Assembly: GCA_963782415.1 (NCBI GenBank) | Contig: CAWAJT010000007.1 | Location: forward strand, 372,001-436,000 | Direction: 5' to 3' | Source: Bog-473 sp963782415 | Lineage (GTDB): Bacteria; Actinomycetota; Acidimicrobiia; Acidimicrobiales; RAAP-2 | Length of the DNA: 64,000 bases | Part shown: positions 18,375 to 25,255 of the stretch, in pieces | How positions within the stretch are numbered: the stretch's first letter is position 1 | Layout: every line of letters starts with the position of its first letter | The notes under the pieces: model-generated | Told to the model about the DNA's origin: nothing | What the model saw: the letters and a program-made list of their open reading frames with translations, nothing else | Databases searched by the model: none | Made by a program: the position numbers and the translations under genes

Positions 18375-18656
18375 GTGCACACCGACCTGAAGGAAGCGCG
18401 GGCAGACGTGGCCAGGCTCGATACGGCGATCGCCGGTGAAGAGAAGCAGCAGAAGGCGGCCAAGTCCGAGCTCGCGGCCTTGGAGAAGGAGATCAAGGAC
18501 CACACCACCTCCCATGCTGCGCGCAGCACGGTCGGGCCCTCGGGAGCGGACGACGTGTCGGCAGAGATTGCGCGGTTCTTGAGCGCGCACGGGCAGGTAT
18601 ACCAATCACTGGCGGCACAGGTCGCCGCCATCCACGAAGCGTTCGTGCAGACCTGA
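18375..18656 (+). CDS. Small protein with PE-domain-like C-terminal half
   Basis: From GTG 18375 the frame gives 93 residues. The first half is strongly charged and helical (ARADVARLDTAIAGEEKQQ, then KSELAALEKEIKDH), a likely coiled coil. The second half reads GADDVSAEIARFLSAHGQ and VYQSLAAQVAAIHEAFVQT. This follows the mycobacterial PE pattern G-A-D/A-D/E-V-S-x-x-I/T-A-x-x-x-x-A-H-x-Q-x-Y-Q-x-x-x-A-Q-x-A-A-x-H-E-x-F-V. The length is that of a lone PE protein (about 99). The frame is open upstream to 18213, inside gcvP, but that part has no similarity. No ESX secretion genes or PPE partner lie nearby and the C-terminal YxxxD/E export signal is not seen. The match was made by eye. Confidence 0.55.
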   Translation: MHTDLKEARADVARLDTAIAGEEKQQKAAKSELAALEKEIKDHTTSHAARSTVGPSGADDVSAEIARFLSAHGQVYQSLAAQVAAIHEAFVQT

Positions 18657-18692
18657 CGGCTGCCGGCGGCGCCTACCAGGCTGCGGAAGCCC

Positions 18693-19085
18693 CTACGCCC
18701 ACGCCGTGAGCGCGATGCCAGCCCCAGCGAAGGCAAGGCAGACGGCGAGCCCTCCGACCGTGTAGGCGATCGCCGTGGTGCGATGACCGGTGTGGAGCAG
18801 ATGGATCGACTCCCAGCTCGCGGTGGACCAGGTCGTGTACCCACCGCACAAGCCGGTCCCGATGACGGCGAGGAGGTGGGACCCGAGGCCGTGGTACAGC
18901 GAGAGACCGGTCAGGACCCCGAGGAGCAGTGATCCTGATGCGTTGACGATGAGCGTGCCGAGTGGCAACGGGTCCGGGCGTCGCACCCCGACGTGATGGA
19001 TGATCAACGCGCGCAGCGTGGCACCCGCGCCGCCGGCCCCCGCGACAAGGAGGGCGAGGCCAAGAGTGGGGGAGTGGGTGCTCAT
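18693..19085 (-). CDS. fluC: Fluoride channel FluC/CrcB, second copy of the pair
   Basis: The 130-residue membrane protein has four hydrophobic segments and the Fluc signatures GGAGATLRALI near the N-terminus, NASGSLLLG (48-56) and GLCGGYTTWSTASWE (76-90). The GGxTTxST stretch lines the ion path with its Na+ site. Fluc channels are dual-topology dimers that let F- out of the cytoplasm; paired genes often form heterodimers. Its start overlaps the stop of the first copy (ATGA), so the two are coupled and controlled by the same fluoride riboswitch. Confidence 0.92.
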   Translation of the reverse strand: MSTHSPTLGLALLVAGAGGAGATLRALIIHHVGVRRPDPLPLGTLIVNASGSLLLGVLTGLSLYHGLGSHLLAVIGTGLCGGYTTWSTASWESIHLLHTGHRTTAIAYTVGGLAVCLAFAGAGIALTAWA

Positions 19086-19567
19086 GACGGCACCATCCGC
19101 CGCCCGAGGGCGTGGCCGACGACCACCAGCAACAAGCCGCCCGCGACCGTGGCTGCCAGATAGGCAACGCAGGTCACGACGTCACCGTTCCTGGCGAGCA
19201 GCGTGGCTTCCACGGTCAATGTGGAGTAGGTGGTCCAGCCTCCGAGGAACCCGACGATGACGAGCGGTCGCAGCAGCGGCGCCCGCGGGCCGATGCGGTC
19301 GGTGAGCGGGAGCAGGAGCCCGATGGCCAGCGAACCGGAGAGGTTGACGGTCAGGGTCACCCAGGGGAACCCGCCCGTCGCGATCGGATGATTCGCTTCG
19401 AGGAGGTAGCGGCAGATTGTGCCGGCGGCGCCCCCGACGAAGACGGCCAGCAGCGCGGCGGCCGAAAGGGTGATGGGAGGCAGCGCCGGCTCGTCAAGAA
19501 GATCGGGCTCGTGCGACGCCATCTCGGCTTCCGATGCGTGGGACCGATGATGCGGGTCGTACTCCAT
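19082..19567 (-). CDS. fluC: Fluoride channel FluC/CrcB, first copy of the pair
   Basis: The 161-residue protein has a 30-residue hydrophilic N-terminal extension and then four membrane segments. It has GGAAGTICRYLL, NLSGSLAIGLLL and GFLGGWTTYSTLTVE, the conserved fluoride channel blocks. It differs clearly from its partner gene, consistent with a heterodimer in which the subunits have opposite orientation. The ATG at 19567 follows GAGGAGG (minus strand) by seven bases. A fluoride riboswitch lies in its leader, 24 bases upstream of the start. Confidence 0.92.
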   Translation of the reverse strand: MEYDPHHRSHASEAEMASHEPDLLDEPALPPITLSAAALLAVFVGGAAGTICRYLLEANHPIATGGFPWVTLTVNLSGSLAIGLLLPLTDRIGPRAPLLRPLVIVGFLGGWTTYSTLTVEATLLARNGDVVTCVAYLAATVAGGLLLVVVGHALGRRMVPS

Positions 19568-19590
19568 GGCCGGGCCTCCTCTGCCGCCGC

Positions 19591-19656
19591 TCAGGAGCCA
19601 TCAGCCATGTCGTTGCGGCGGTTCAGGGCATCGCCCCCCGGCGGGACCCATCGCCG
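19591..19656 (-). promoter_or_regulatory. Fluoride riboswitch (crcB motif)
   Basis: Read on the minus strand the 66-base element begins GGCGATGGGTCCCGCC, continues through CCTGAACCGCC, and ends GGCTGATGGCTCCTGA. These are the conserved blocks of the crcB-motif RNA: the 5' GGNGAUGG, the internal AACCGCC, and the 3' CUGAUGGCUCCU. It stands directly upstream of the fluC pair, the typical target. Fluoride binding is expected to raise expression of the exporter genes. Confidence 0.9.
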
Positions 19657-19670
19657 GTCGTCGACAATCG

Positions 19671-19676
19671 ATCGTA
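19671..19676 (-). promoter_or_regulatory. Candidate -10 element of fluC operon
   Basis: On the minus strand TACGAT lies 14 bases before the riboswitch, a fitting position for an RNA that starts just ahead of the aptamer. No clear -35 box is seen. Confidence 0.4.
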
Positions 19677-19708
19677 GCCACCGGCGCTCCTCGCGCCCGG
19701 CATTTCCG

Positions 19709-20458
19709 TCAGTCGAGACGTGGCCCCGGGGCGCGGCGGAATGCGAAGGGCTCGCTGTCCCGTCCGGCCACGACGTACCAGCACTGGCCGGTCATATCAG
19801 AGTCGAGGATACGTTGGAACGCGGCGACCACGTCGCCCACTTCGATGATCGGGAATCCCATGTCGAGCAGCGTCTGCTCGGAGCCCTTGATGATGTTCGT
19901 GTAGGCGAAGGATGGGCACAACGCGTGGATGCGGATACCCTCTGGCTCGTAGACCTGGCCGAGCGAGCGGGCGAGGCCGACGACAGCGTGCTTGTTGGCC
20001 GCGTAAATCGGATCGAACGGCGTCGCAACCAAGCCGGCCATCGACGCCGTGGCAACGATCGTCCCGCCGCCGCTGGCGATGATGGCGGGACGGGCGGCAG
20101 CGATGCCGTAGACGACGCCATCGAGGTTGATGGCCATGGACCGACGGTAGGCCTCCGGATCGAAGTCGTCACCCATGCCGCACCAGGAGGTGACGCCTGC
20201 GTTGAGGTGCGCGACGTGCAACCCGCCGAACGCCTCGACCGCCAGTGCGACGGCGGCGGCACTGGCGGCGGGGTCGGTCACGTCGGTCTGAATGAAGCGA
20301 CCCCCAAGCTCGTCAGCGACCGACTTGCCGCGAGCAACGTCGATGTCAGCGATGACGACGCGGGCTCCTTGCGCCGCCAGATGCCGGGCGACGCCTTCAC
20401 CGATGCCGTTGCTCCCTCCGGTGATGAGGGCAACCTTGCCGTCGACGTCGAATGCCAT
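19709..20458 (-). CDS. SDR family NAD(P)-dependent oxidoreductase
   Basis: The 249-residue classical short-chain dehydrogenase has the cofactor motif TGGSNGIG (about 13-20), an Asp after beta-2 (IADID) that favours NAD(H), an NAG-type HLNAGVTSW, the catalytic Ser in TASMAG, and Tyr and Lys in YAANKHA. The substrate-binding end (CPSFAYTNI) gives no clue to the substrate. It follows the helD gene by 28 bases on the same strand and may be read from it; the fluC operon downstream has its own leader. Confidence 0.85.
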   Translation of the reverse strand: MAFDVDGKVALITGGSNGIGEGVARHLAAQGARVVIADIDVARGKSVADELGGRFIQTDVTDPAASAAAVALAVEAFGGLHVAHLNAGVTSWCGMGDDFDPEAYRRSMAINLDGVVYGIAAARPAIIASGGGTIVATASMAGLVATPFDPIYAANKHAVVGLARSLGQVYEPEGIRIHALCPSFAYTNIIKGSEQTLLDMGFPIIEVGDVVAAFQRILDSDMTGQCWYVVAGRDSEPFAFRRAPGPRLD

Positions 20459-20486
20459 GCACCGATCGTAGGGGAAGAGGGCGACG

Positions 20487-22514
20487 TCAGCCGAGGAGCG
20501 GTGCCGGGAGCGGCTGCGCGTGGACGATGCTCAGCGCCTGGATCGGTCTGGTCATGGCGACGTAGAGCAGCCGGAGGCCGAGGCGATCCTCACCGGCGAT
20601 GGCGGCCGGCTCGACCACGACGACGGCATCGAATTCCAGACCCTTGACCGCGGGTGCCGGCACGATCGTGATCGGCCGGCTCATGGCGTCCCGGTCGAGC
20701 ACCCCGACCTGCTCGTTTCGTCGCGCCAGCCGGGTCACCTGCGCCACCAGGTCCAGCGGGAGGATGAGGGCGACCAGTGCGTGGTCCTCGCTCAGCTCCA
20801 CGGCCTCGTCGAGCGAGGCCGTCACCAGTTCGTTCTCGCGGACGGCGCGGACGAGGGGGTCGCTGCGGCCGGCCCGTATCGACGACGTGGGCCGGACACC
20901 CGGGGCGGCGACCGGGAGGAGCCGCGAGGCGAAGTCGAGTACCCGACCCGGCGCCCTGTAGCCGAGCGTCAGTTCGTCGTGGTGTGCCACGCCGACGTCG
21001 GGGAGATGCGCGCGCACGTCGTCCCAGTTCTCGTACGTCCAGGGCCCCGTCGCCTGGGCCAGGTCGCCGAGCACCGTGATGGAACCCGACGGGGAGCGGC
21101 GGGCGATCATGCGGAACTGCATCGGCGTGAGGTCCTGCGCCTCGTCCACCACGATGTGCCCGTAGGAGCGGCTCCTGCCGGCGATGAGGAAGGCCGCTTC
21201 ATCGAGCAGGGCCAGATCGTCGAGGCTCCACGCCGTCGACGAAAGCGTGGTGGCTCGGCTGCGGAGCAGCAACTGCCACTCATCGGTCGAAAACAGGCCG
21301 CGGGCGGCGCGTTCGAGCTGTCCGCGTGAGGAAAGCAGGTCGCGCACCAAGGTGGCGGGCGAGACGGTGGGCCAGAGCAGGTCGAGGAGGGCTCCGAATT
21401 CGTCCGAGGAGGTGAGCTCCCCTTCGAACCATGCCTCGTCGGCCCCGAGCCGTCCGGACGAACGGAAGGCGACGCGAGCCTCGCTGACCAGACGCGCCCG
21501 CAACGCCAGCCGACCGGACTTGTGTGGAGCCGGCCGGGCAACGATGGAGGCAACGAGATCGTTGATGCGCTCACGGCTGAGCGTCGCCCGGACGAAGCGC
21601 ACGCGCAGGCAGACGTCCTCCTCCAGGCGGCCTCGTCGTCCGTCGAGCGCTCGGCGCAGGAGCTCACCCATGCGGGCGTCGCCCTTGATCCGACGGATGT
21701 CCATCGGCTCCTCGACCCGCACCTTCGCCTTCGGGGCGATGTCGGCGATGGTCGTCTGCACCACGGCCTCTTCGCCCAGGGCGGGGAGGACCTGGGCGAT
21801 GTAGCGCAGGAAGGCCCGGCTCGGGCCGAGCACCAGGACGCCGTCTCGACTTAGACCCGGATGGTTGTAGAGAAGGAAGGCCGCCCGGTGCAGTCCGACG
21901 GCGGTCTTGCCGGTCCCAGGACCGCCCTGGACGGTCAGGAGCTCGTTGAGCGGGGCCCGGATGACCTCGTCCTGCTCGGCCTGAATGGTTGCGACGATGT
22001 CGAGCATCTCGCCCGTACGTGCGCGCTCGAGCTCGGCCAAGAGGGCGTCACCGCCGCGCAGCCTGGTCGTGGAGGCCTCGTCCCCGGGTCCGCCGAACAG
22101 GTCGTCCGCCACGGCGATCACCGAGCTGCGGTCGACCATGATCTGACGCCTTCGGGACAGGCCCAAGGCGTCCTTGCTACTGGCGCGGTAGAAGGGGACG
22201 GCGACCGGCGCTCGCCAGTCGATCACAACCGGGTCGGATTGCGCATCCTCAACGTGGCGGCGACCGATGCGCCACGTCGACCCGTCCTCCTCGTCGATTC
22301 GCCCGAAGAGAAGGGGTCGCGGGCTCTCATCCAGGAGGGCCACTCGCCGGGCCAGGGCCGATTTGTAGTCCAAGTCCGGGTTTCCGGCGGCGATCAGGTC
22401 CGCCAACAGGCGCTCAGCCCGCTGGCGCATGGCCAAGAGCGACGACAGGGCGTGGTCGAGGGCGGCCTGCTCACCGGCCACCTCCGGGTCCGACGGGGGA
22501 GTGGTCACGCCCAC
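20487..22514 (-). CDS. helD: HelD/HelR-type RNA polymerase-associated helicase
   Basis: This 675-residue UvrD/Rep-like ATPase has an N-terminal helical arm (about 1-60), then GRIDEEDGSTWRIGRRH and PVVIDWRAPVAVPFYRAS, which are HelD hallmarks. Walker A is QGGPGTGKT (196-204). Walker B lies in HIVVDEAQDLTPMQ and the late helicase motif in LLYVAMTRP. HelD removes stalled RNA polymerase from DNA. Relatives called HelR also protect polymerase from rifampicin. The start is GTG 22514, which sits in an inverted repeat. Upstream lies an unusual leader with a terminator-like hairpin and rifamycin-element-like half-sites (listed separately). Confidence 0.85.
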   Translation of the reverse strand: MGVTTPPSDPEVAGEQAALDHALSSLLAMRQRAERLLADLIAAGNPDLDYKSALARRVALLDESPRPLLFGRIDEEDGSTWRIGRRHVEDAQSDPVVIDWRAPVAVPFYRASSKDALGLSRRRQIMVDRSSVIAVADDLFGGPGDEASTTRLRGGDALLAELERARTGEMLDIVATIQAEQDEVIRAPLNELLTVQGGPGTGKTAVGLHRAAFLLYNHPGLSRDGVLVLGPSRAFLRYIAQVLPALGEEAVVQTTIADIAPKAKVRVEEPMDIRRIKGDARMGELLRRALDGRRGRLEEDVCLRVRFVRATLSRERINDLVASIVARPAPHKSGRLALRARLVSEARVAFRSSGRLGADEAWFEGELTSSDEFGALLDLLWPTVSPATLVRDLLSSRGQLERAARGLFSTDEWQLLLRSRATTLSSTAWSLDDLALLDEAAFLIAGRSRSYGHIVVDEAQDLTPMQFRMIARRSPSGSITVLGDLAQATGPWTYENWDDVRAHLPDVGVAHHDELTLGYRAPGRVLDFASRLLPVAAPGVRPTSSIRAGRSDPLVRAVRENELVTASLDEAVELSEDHALVALILPLDLVAQVTRLARRNEQVGVLDRDAMSRPITIVPAPAVKGLEFDAVVVVEPAAIAGEDRLGLRLLYVAMTRPIQALSIVHAQPLPAPLLG

Positions 22515-22543
22515 CGCGATTTACACTCCGGTAAATCACGCGG
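22514..22543. promoter_or_regulatory. Inverted repeat at helD start
   Basis: ATTTAC and GTAAAT face each other across six bases, flanked by CCGCG and CGCGG to form an imperfect 30-bp palindrome. It adjoins the helD start codon. It could be an operator or an RNA hairpin that limits initiation. Confidence 0.5.
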
Positions 22544-22557
22544 AAATGCGACCGCGC

Positions 22558-22580
22558 AAAAATCCCCGGACATTCCGGGG
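22558..22580 (-). terminator. Terminator-like hairpin in helD leader (possible attenuator)
   Basis: On the minus strand CCCCGG, a five-base loop AATGT and CCGGGG are followed at once by ATTTTT. This is the form of an intrinsic terminator, which is rare in such GC-rich DNA. It points toward helD and lies 44 bases ahead of its start codon, so read-through or attenuation may control the gene. Confidence 0.6.
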
Positions 22581-22663
22581 ACATTACCTCATTTAGGCCA
22601 CCCAGACAAGTCCCTCACCAGGCATTTCACCTTTCTCGCCCGAGGTATCTTGAACCTTTAACC

Positions 22664-22721
22664 AAGGGGCCTTGCTGCAGGTCACTTTAATGAATTCGAG
22701 CACCTGAAGCAAGCCCCTTTT
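22664..22721. repeat. Long inverted repeat with RAE-like half-sites upstream of helD
   Basis: The arms AAGGGGCCTTGCTGCAGG (22664-22681) and CCTGAAGCAAGCCCCTT (22703-22719) pair with a few mismatches around an AT-rich loop. On the helD strand this gives GGGGCTTGC and, 33 bases later, GCAAGGCCCC. These are the two halves of the rifamycin-associated element that precedes helR-type genes in Streptomyces, where they abut as one palindrome. The element stands about 150 bases upstream of the helD start. The identification relies on memory of the consensus. Confidence 0.5.
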
Positions 22722-23098
22722 CTAAGCCTCCGGGTCCAAATGGCGCGCCTCGATCCCCGGGGCCACCCCTGTGGAGGAGTCGGCCGCCTCGGCGGCGGCT
22801 TGGACGCCGACCGCTCCGACCCGGCGCCCGTGATCGCCCAGGAACCCCTGAAACGAAACGGGTGGGCGGTGGTGCTCGGCCCTGTGGCCGGCTCGAGCGC
22901 ATCGTGCTCATGCCGGGCGCCCGACAGGCGCATGGTGTGAACCCGAGCACGCACAAACCGTCAGCGCTGGCTCTGTCGCCTCGCCGGAGCCCTTGCGGTC
23001 TCGCCTGCCCGACGGGAACCCGGGATCCGGCCCTCCGGCCGTACCGGAGGAGGGCCTGTCCGCGATGCGCCGCTCACGGTCGTCCCAAATGCGATCTG

Positions 23099-23126
23099 AC
23101 TTAACATAATGAACATTATCGGCGTC
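23099..23126 (-). other. dif-like XerC/XerD recombination site
   Basis: On the minus strand the site reads GACGCCGATAA, TGTTCA, TTATGTTAAGT: an XerC-type arm, a six-base centre and an XerD-type arm. Compared with Escherichia coli dif (arms GGTGCGCATAA and TTATGTTAAAT) 21 of 28 bases agree, and the XerD arm agrees at 10 of 11. It lies in the only long gene-free stretch of the window. The predicted role is resolution of chromosome dimers at the terminus. An integrative-element attachment site using the same recombinases is the alternative, but no integrase gene is nearby. Confidence 0.8.
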
Positions 23127-23607
23127 CTATCCAAGAAAGTGGGCAGGTCAGAGGGCTGGCGCCGGACTGCCCCTTTCGGGCCCCGATCGGGCCTTCCGTG
23201 TCGAGCGGGGTTCGGGCGGACGCTGCGCGGCGAAGCCGGACAAGGCCGAGGCGGGCGGGCGACACGCGCCGATGCGTCGCAGACATGGTGGCGTCGTGTC
23301 GTCATCGGCGGCGTGAGTGACACCTCGAGACCGCCATGCACGACGGCTGATGAGTCCGTCGATCCTCCCCGTGTCACCCGTCGTGTCCTTGGTCACTTGT
23401 CGTGTCCTTGGGTGCCGGTGGAGCATCGACGCCGCACGTTTCAGCCCGACGGCAACGGGAGGACCGGGGTTCGCACGGGGGCGAGAACCTCCCGGTGCCG
23501 TCGTGAGCTGTCAGAGCAGCATGGAGCCTGCGGATGCGGGCCCGGCCAGAGCCCGCTGCGCGGCTCCTGTGAGGTGCAGGTTGACCCGCAGGGCCACGAT
23601 GGGAGAC

Positions 23608-23654
23608 GGTGAGGTCCAGGAGACGCCAGTGGACCTCACCGAGAGTGGCCACTC
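23608..23654. repeat. Perfect hairpin plus 12-bp palindrome downstream of dif-like site
   Basis: GGTGAGGTCC (23608-23617) and GGACCTCACC (23631-23640) are exact complements around a 13-base loop. Two bases later comes GAGTGGCCACTC (23643-23654), a perfect palindrome. They lie 130 bases before the VOC gene. They could be operators or a terminator; there is no T-run. Confidence 0.5.
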
Positions 23655-23781
23655 GACGACGAGACGTCCTCGCCCCAGAGGGACAGTGGCCGTGGCGCCG
23701 CCATCGCGCGGGCGGCCTCTCCACCACGACGGCTGACGTCGGGCAGCACGCCCGTCGCCGCCAGGGCGGTACGGTGAACGG

Positions 23782-24213
23782 GTGGCAGCGATCCGCCTGG
23801 ACCAGGTGAATCTCGTCGTGCACGACGTCCCGGCCAGTCGCGCCTTCTACGCCCGGCTCGGCCTGGACTTCGGCGAGCCGAACGAGCACTGGGACGCACA
23901 TCACGTCTCCGTCCGCCGCGGCGACGAAGGCCCTCCCCTCGACGTGGATCTCGACAGCGAGACGTTCGCCGCCCGCTGGAACCAGGGGTCGGTGGGAACC
24001 GGCGCCGTCCTCGGGTTCAAGGTGGAGTCGCGCCACGAGGTCGACTCGCTGGTGGCGGCCTTGGCCGCTGACGGCGTGCCCGTCCAGCAGCCGCCTTACG
24101 ACGCCTTCTGGGGGGCCCGCTATGCCGTCGTCAGCGACCCCGATGGCCAAGGCGTGGGGATCATGAGCCCGATCGACCCGGGCCGCCGGCGCGACGAGCC
24201 CCCGCCCGCGTGA
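23782..24213 (+). CDS. VOC family (glyoxalase/bleomycin-resistance-like) protein
   Basis: The 143-residue protein has the paired beta-alpha-beta-beta-beta modules of the vicinal oxygen chelate fold: IRLDQVNLVVHDVPASRAFY at the start and, after the middle, WGARYAVVSDPDGQGVGI near residues 112-129. The ligand pattern is incomplete, with Asn where the first His is often found, so metal binding is unsure. Substrate is unknown. Its stop overlaps the start of the pyrophosphatase gene (GTGA). The GTG start at 23782 is the first that covers the domain. Confidence 0.75.
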   Translation: MAAIRLDQVNLVVHDVPASRAFYARLGLDFGEPNEHWDAHHVSVRRGDEGPPLDVDLDSETFAARWNQGSVGTGAVLGFKVESRHEVDSLVAALAADGVPVQQPPYDAFWGARYAVVSDPDGQGVGIMSPIDPGRRRDEPPPA

Positions 24214-24716
24214 GCGACCCCGGCCCCGGGGTGGTCGATGTGGTGATCGAGATCCCCACCGGCAGCCGCAACAAGTACGAGTACGACCATGAGAAGCACG
24301 TGATCCGCTTGGATCGCCGTCTCTTCACCGCCACCACCTACCCGGCGGACTACGGCTTCGTTCCTGACACGCTGGCGGGTGACGGAGACCCGCTCGACGC
24401 GCTGGTGCTCGTGGCGGATCCCACCTTCCCGGGCTGCCTCGTGCGGGCGCGCATCCTCGGCATGTTCTCCATGAGCGACGAGAAGGGCGTGGACGCGAAA
24501 CTGATCTGTGTCCTCGAGCACGACCCCCAATGGGACGACGCCCACGACATCAACGACGTGCCCGAGCACCTGCGCAACGAGATCGCCCACTTCTTCAGCA
24601 TCTACAAGGATCTCGAGCCCGAGAAGTCGGTCGAGGTGCAGGGATTCGCCGGACGCGCCAGGGCGCTCGACGAGCTCGAACTCTGCCGGATCGCCTACCG
24701 TGCGGGTGCGACGTAA
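24210..24716 (+). CDS. ppa: Inorganic pyrophosphatase
   Basis: This 168-residue family I pyrophosphatase hydrolyses PPi and so pulls biosynthetic reactions forward. The signatures are EIPTGSRNKYEYD (substrate-binding Lys/Glu), YPADYGFVPDTLAGDGDPLDALVL with the DxxPxD metal-binding Asp cluster, DEKGVDAKLICV, and HFFSIYKDLEPEK. The GTG start overlaps the VOC gene stop. The soluble enzyme is normally cytosolic and hexameric. No regulator site was found ahead of the gene pair. Confidence 0.95.
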   Translation: MSDPGPGVVDVVIEIPTGSRNKYEYDHEKHVIRLDRRLFTATTYPADYGFVPDTLAGDGDPLDALVLVADPTFPGCLVRARILGMFSMSDEKGVDAKLICVLEHDPQWDDAHDINDVPEHLRNEIAHFFSIYKDLEPEKSVEVQGFAGRARALDELELCRIAYRAGAT

Positions 24717-24734
24717 CCGACAGGGAGGGACGAC

Positions 24735-25235
24735 ATGCCGTTTCCACGCGACGAGGTGCAGGCGACCGTGGAGCGTTACCACGAGCTGCGCCGGCGTATC
24801 GACGATGGGCTCGAGCCAGATGCCTTCGGTGTGCTGGCCGACTTCTACACGGAGGACGCCGTCTACATCGACGGGGCCTGGGGGCGGATTGAGGGACGCG
24901 ACGCCATCGCGCATTGGCTGGTCGACTCCATGCTGGGCATGGAGGACTGGAAGTTCCCCATTGAGTTCACGGCGATCGAGGGCAACGACGTCGTCGTGAA
25001 GTGGACCCAGATCATGCCGCGGACGAGACCCGACGGCACCCCGTATCGACAGTCGGGCTACTCGCGCCTGATTTACGCCGGCGACGGGAAGTTCAGCTAC
25101 GAGGAGGACACCTACAACATGGCGCATGTGCTCGAGGACATCGCCGCCAGCGGGTGGACGCCCAACGGTTCCATGAACGTGCCGCCCGCGCATCCCGACC
25201 GCAACTTCGACATTCCGACGGGCGCCGCCGGCTGA
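24735..25235 (+). CDS. NTF2-like (SnoaL-type) protein
   Basis: The 166-residue protein has the cone-shaped NTF2-like pattern: an N-terminal helix (VQATVERYHELRRRI), ADFYTEDAVYIDGAWGRIEG, then strands VVVKWTQIMPRTRPDGTPYR and SGYSRLIYAGDGKFSYEED. Family members serve as isomerases, dehydratases or ligand binders, and nothing here shows which. ATG 24735 is preceded by GGGAGGGA. It follows ppa by 18 bases and may be the last gene of that transcription unit. Confidence 0.75.
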   Translation: MPFPRDEVQATVERYHELRRRIDDGLEPDAFGVLADFYTEDAVYIDGAWGRIEGRDAIAHWLVDSMLGMEDWKFPIEFTAIEGNDVVVKWTQIMPRTRPDGTPYRQSGYSRLIYAGDGKFSYEEDTYNMAHVLEDIAASGWTPNGSMNVPPAHPDRNFDIPTGAAG

Positions 25236-25244
25236 GGGGCGGCG
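25223..25244. terminator. Hairpin between convergent genes
   Basis: CGCCGCC (25223-25229) and GGCGGCG (25238-25244) pair around an eight-base loop that holds the stop codon of the NTF2-like gene. The convergent htrA gene ends 12 bases further on. There is no T-run. Confidence 0.4.
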
Positions 25245-25255
25245 GGACACGCCGG

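Larger units (their letters stand above)
22722..23781. other. Gene-free region containing the dif-like site
   Basis: No reading frame here has a recognisable product, and frames on both strands look like chance openings in GC-rich DNA. The stretch holds a dif-like recombination site (23099-23126), a hairpin formed by GGCCCTCCGG and CCGGAGGAGGGCC (23029-23056), a direct repeat of GTCGTGTCCTTGG (23380-23392 and 23399-23411), and the strong inverted repeats listed at 23608-23654. An absence of genes over 1 kb is unusual in this compact window. Confidence 0.6.

Noticed and set aside
18176..18844. A 222-codon minus-strand frame opposite the PE-like gene
   Set aside because: It runs across the end of gcvP and the start of fluC and has no recognisable domain, whereas the plus strand shows PE-like conservation.
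22664..22721. Plain plus-strand transcription terminator
   Set aside because: The arm pair followed by TTTT could be a terminator, but no plus-strand gene ends here. The half-sites facing helD make a regulatory element more likely, though both remain possible.
22682..22956. Two short overlapping minus-strand frames upstream of helD
   Set aside because: They share the same DNA in different frames, have no start signal, and their products are low in complexity without a domain.
23347..23360. CTGATGAGTCCGTC, which looks like the core of a hammerhead ribozyme
   Set aside because: The needed GAAAC box and closing stems do not follow within reach. A 13-base match of this kind can occur by chance.
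23374..24150. A 258-codon minus-strand frame across the VOC gene
   Set aside because: It mirrors the VOC gene and the hairpin region; no domain was seen.
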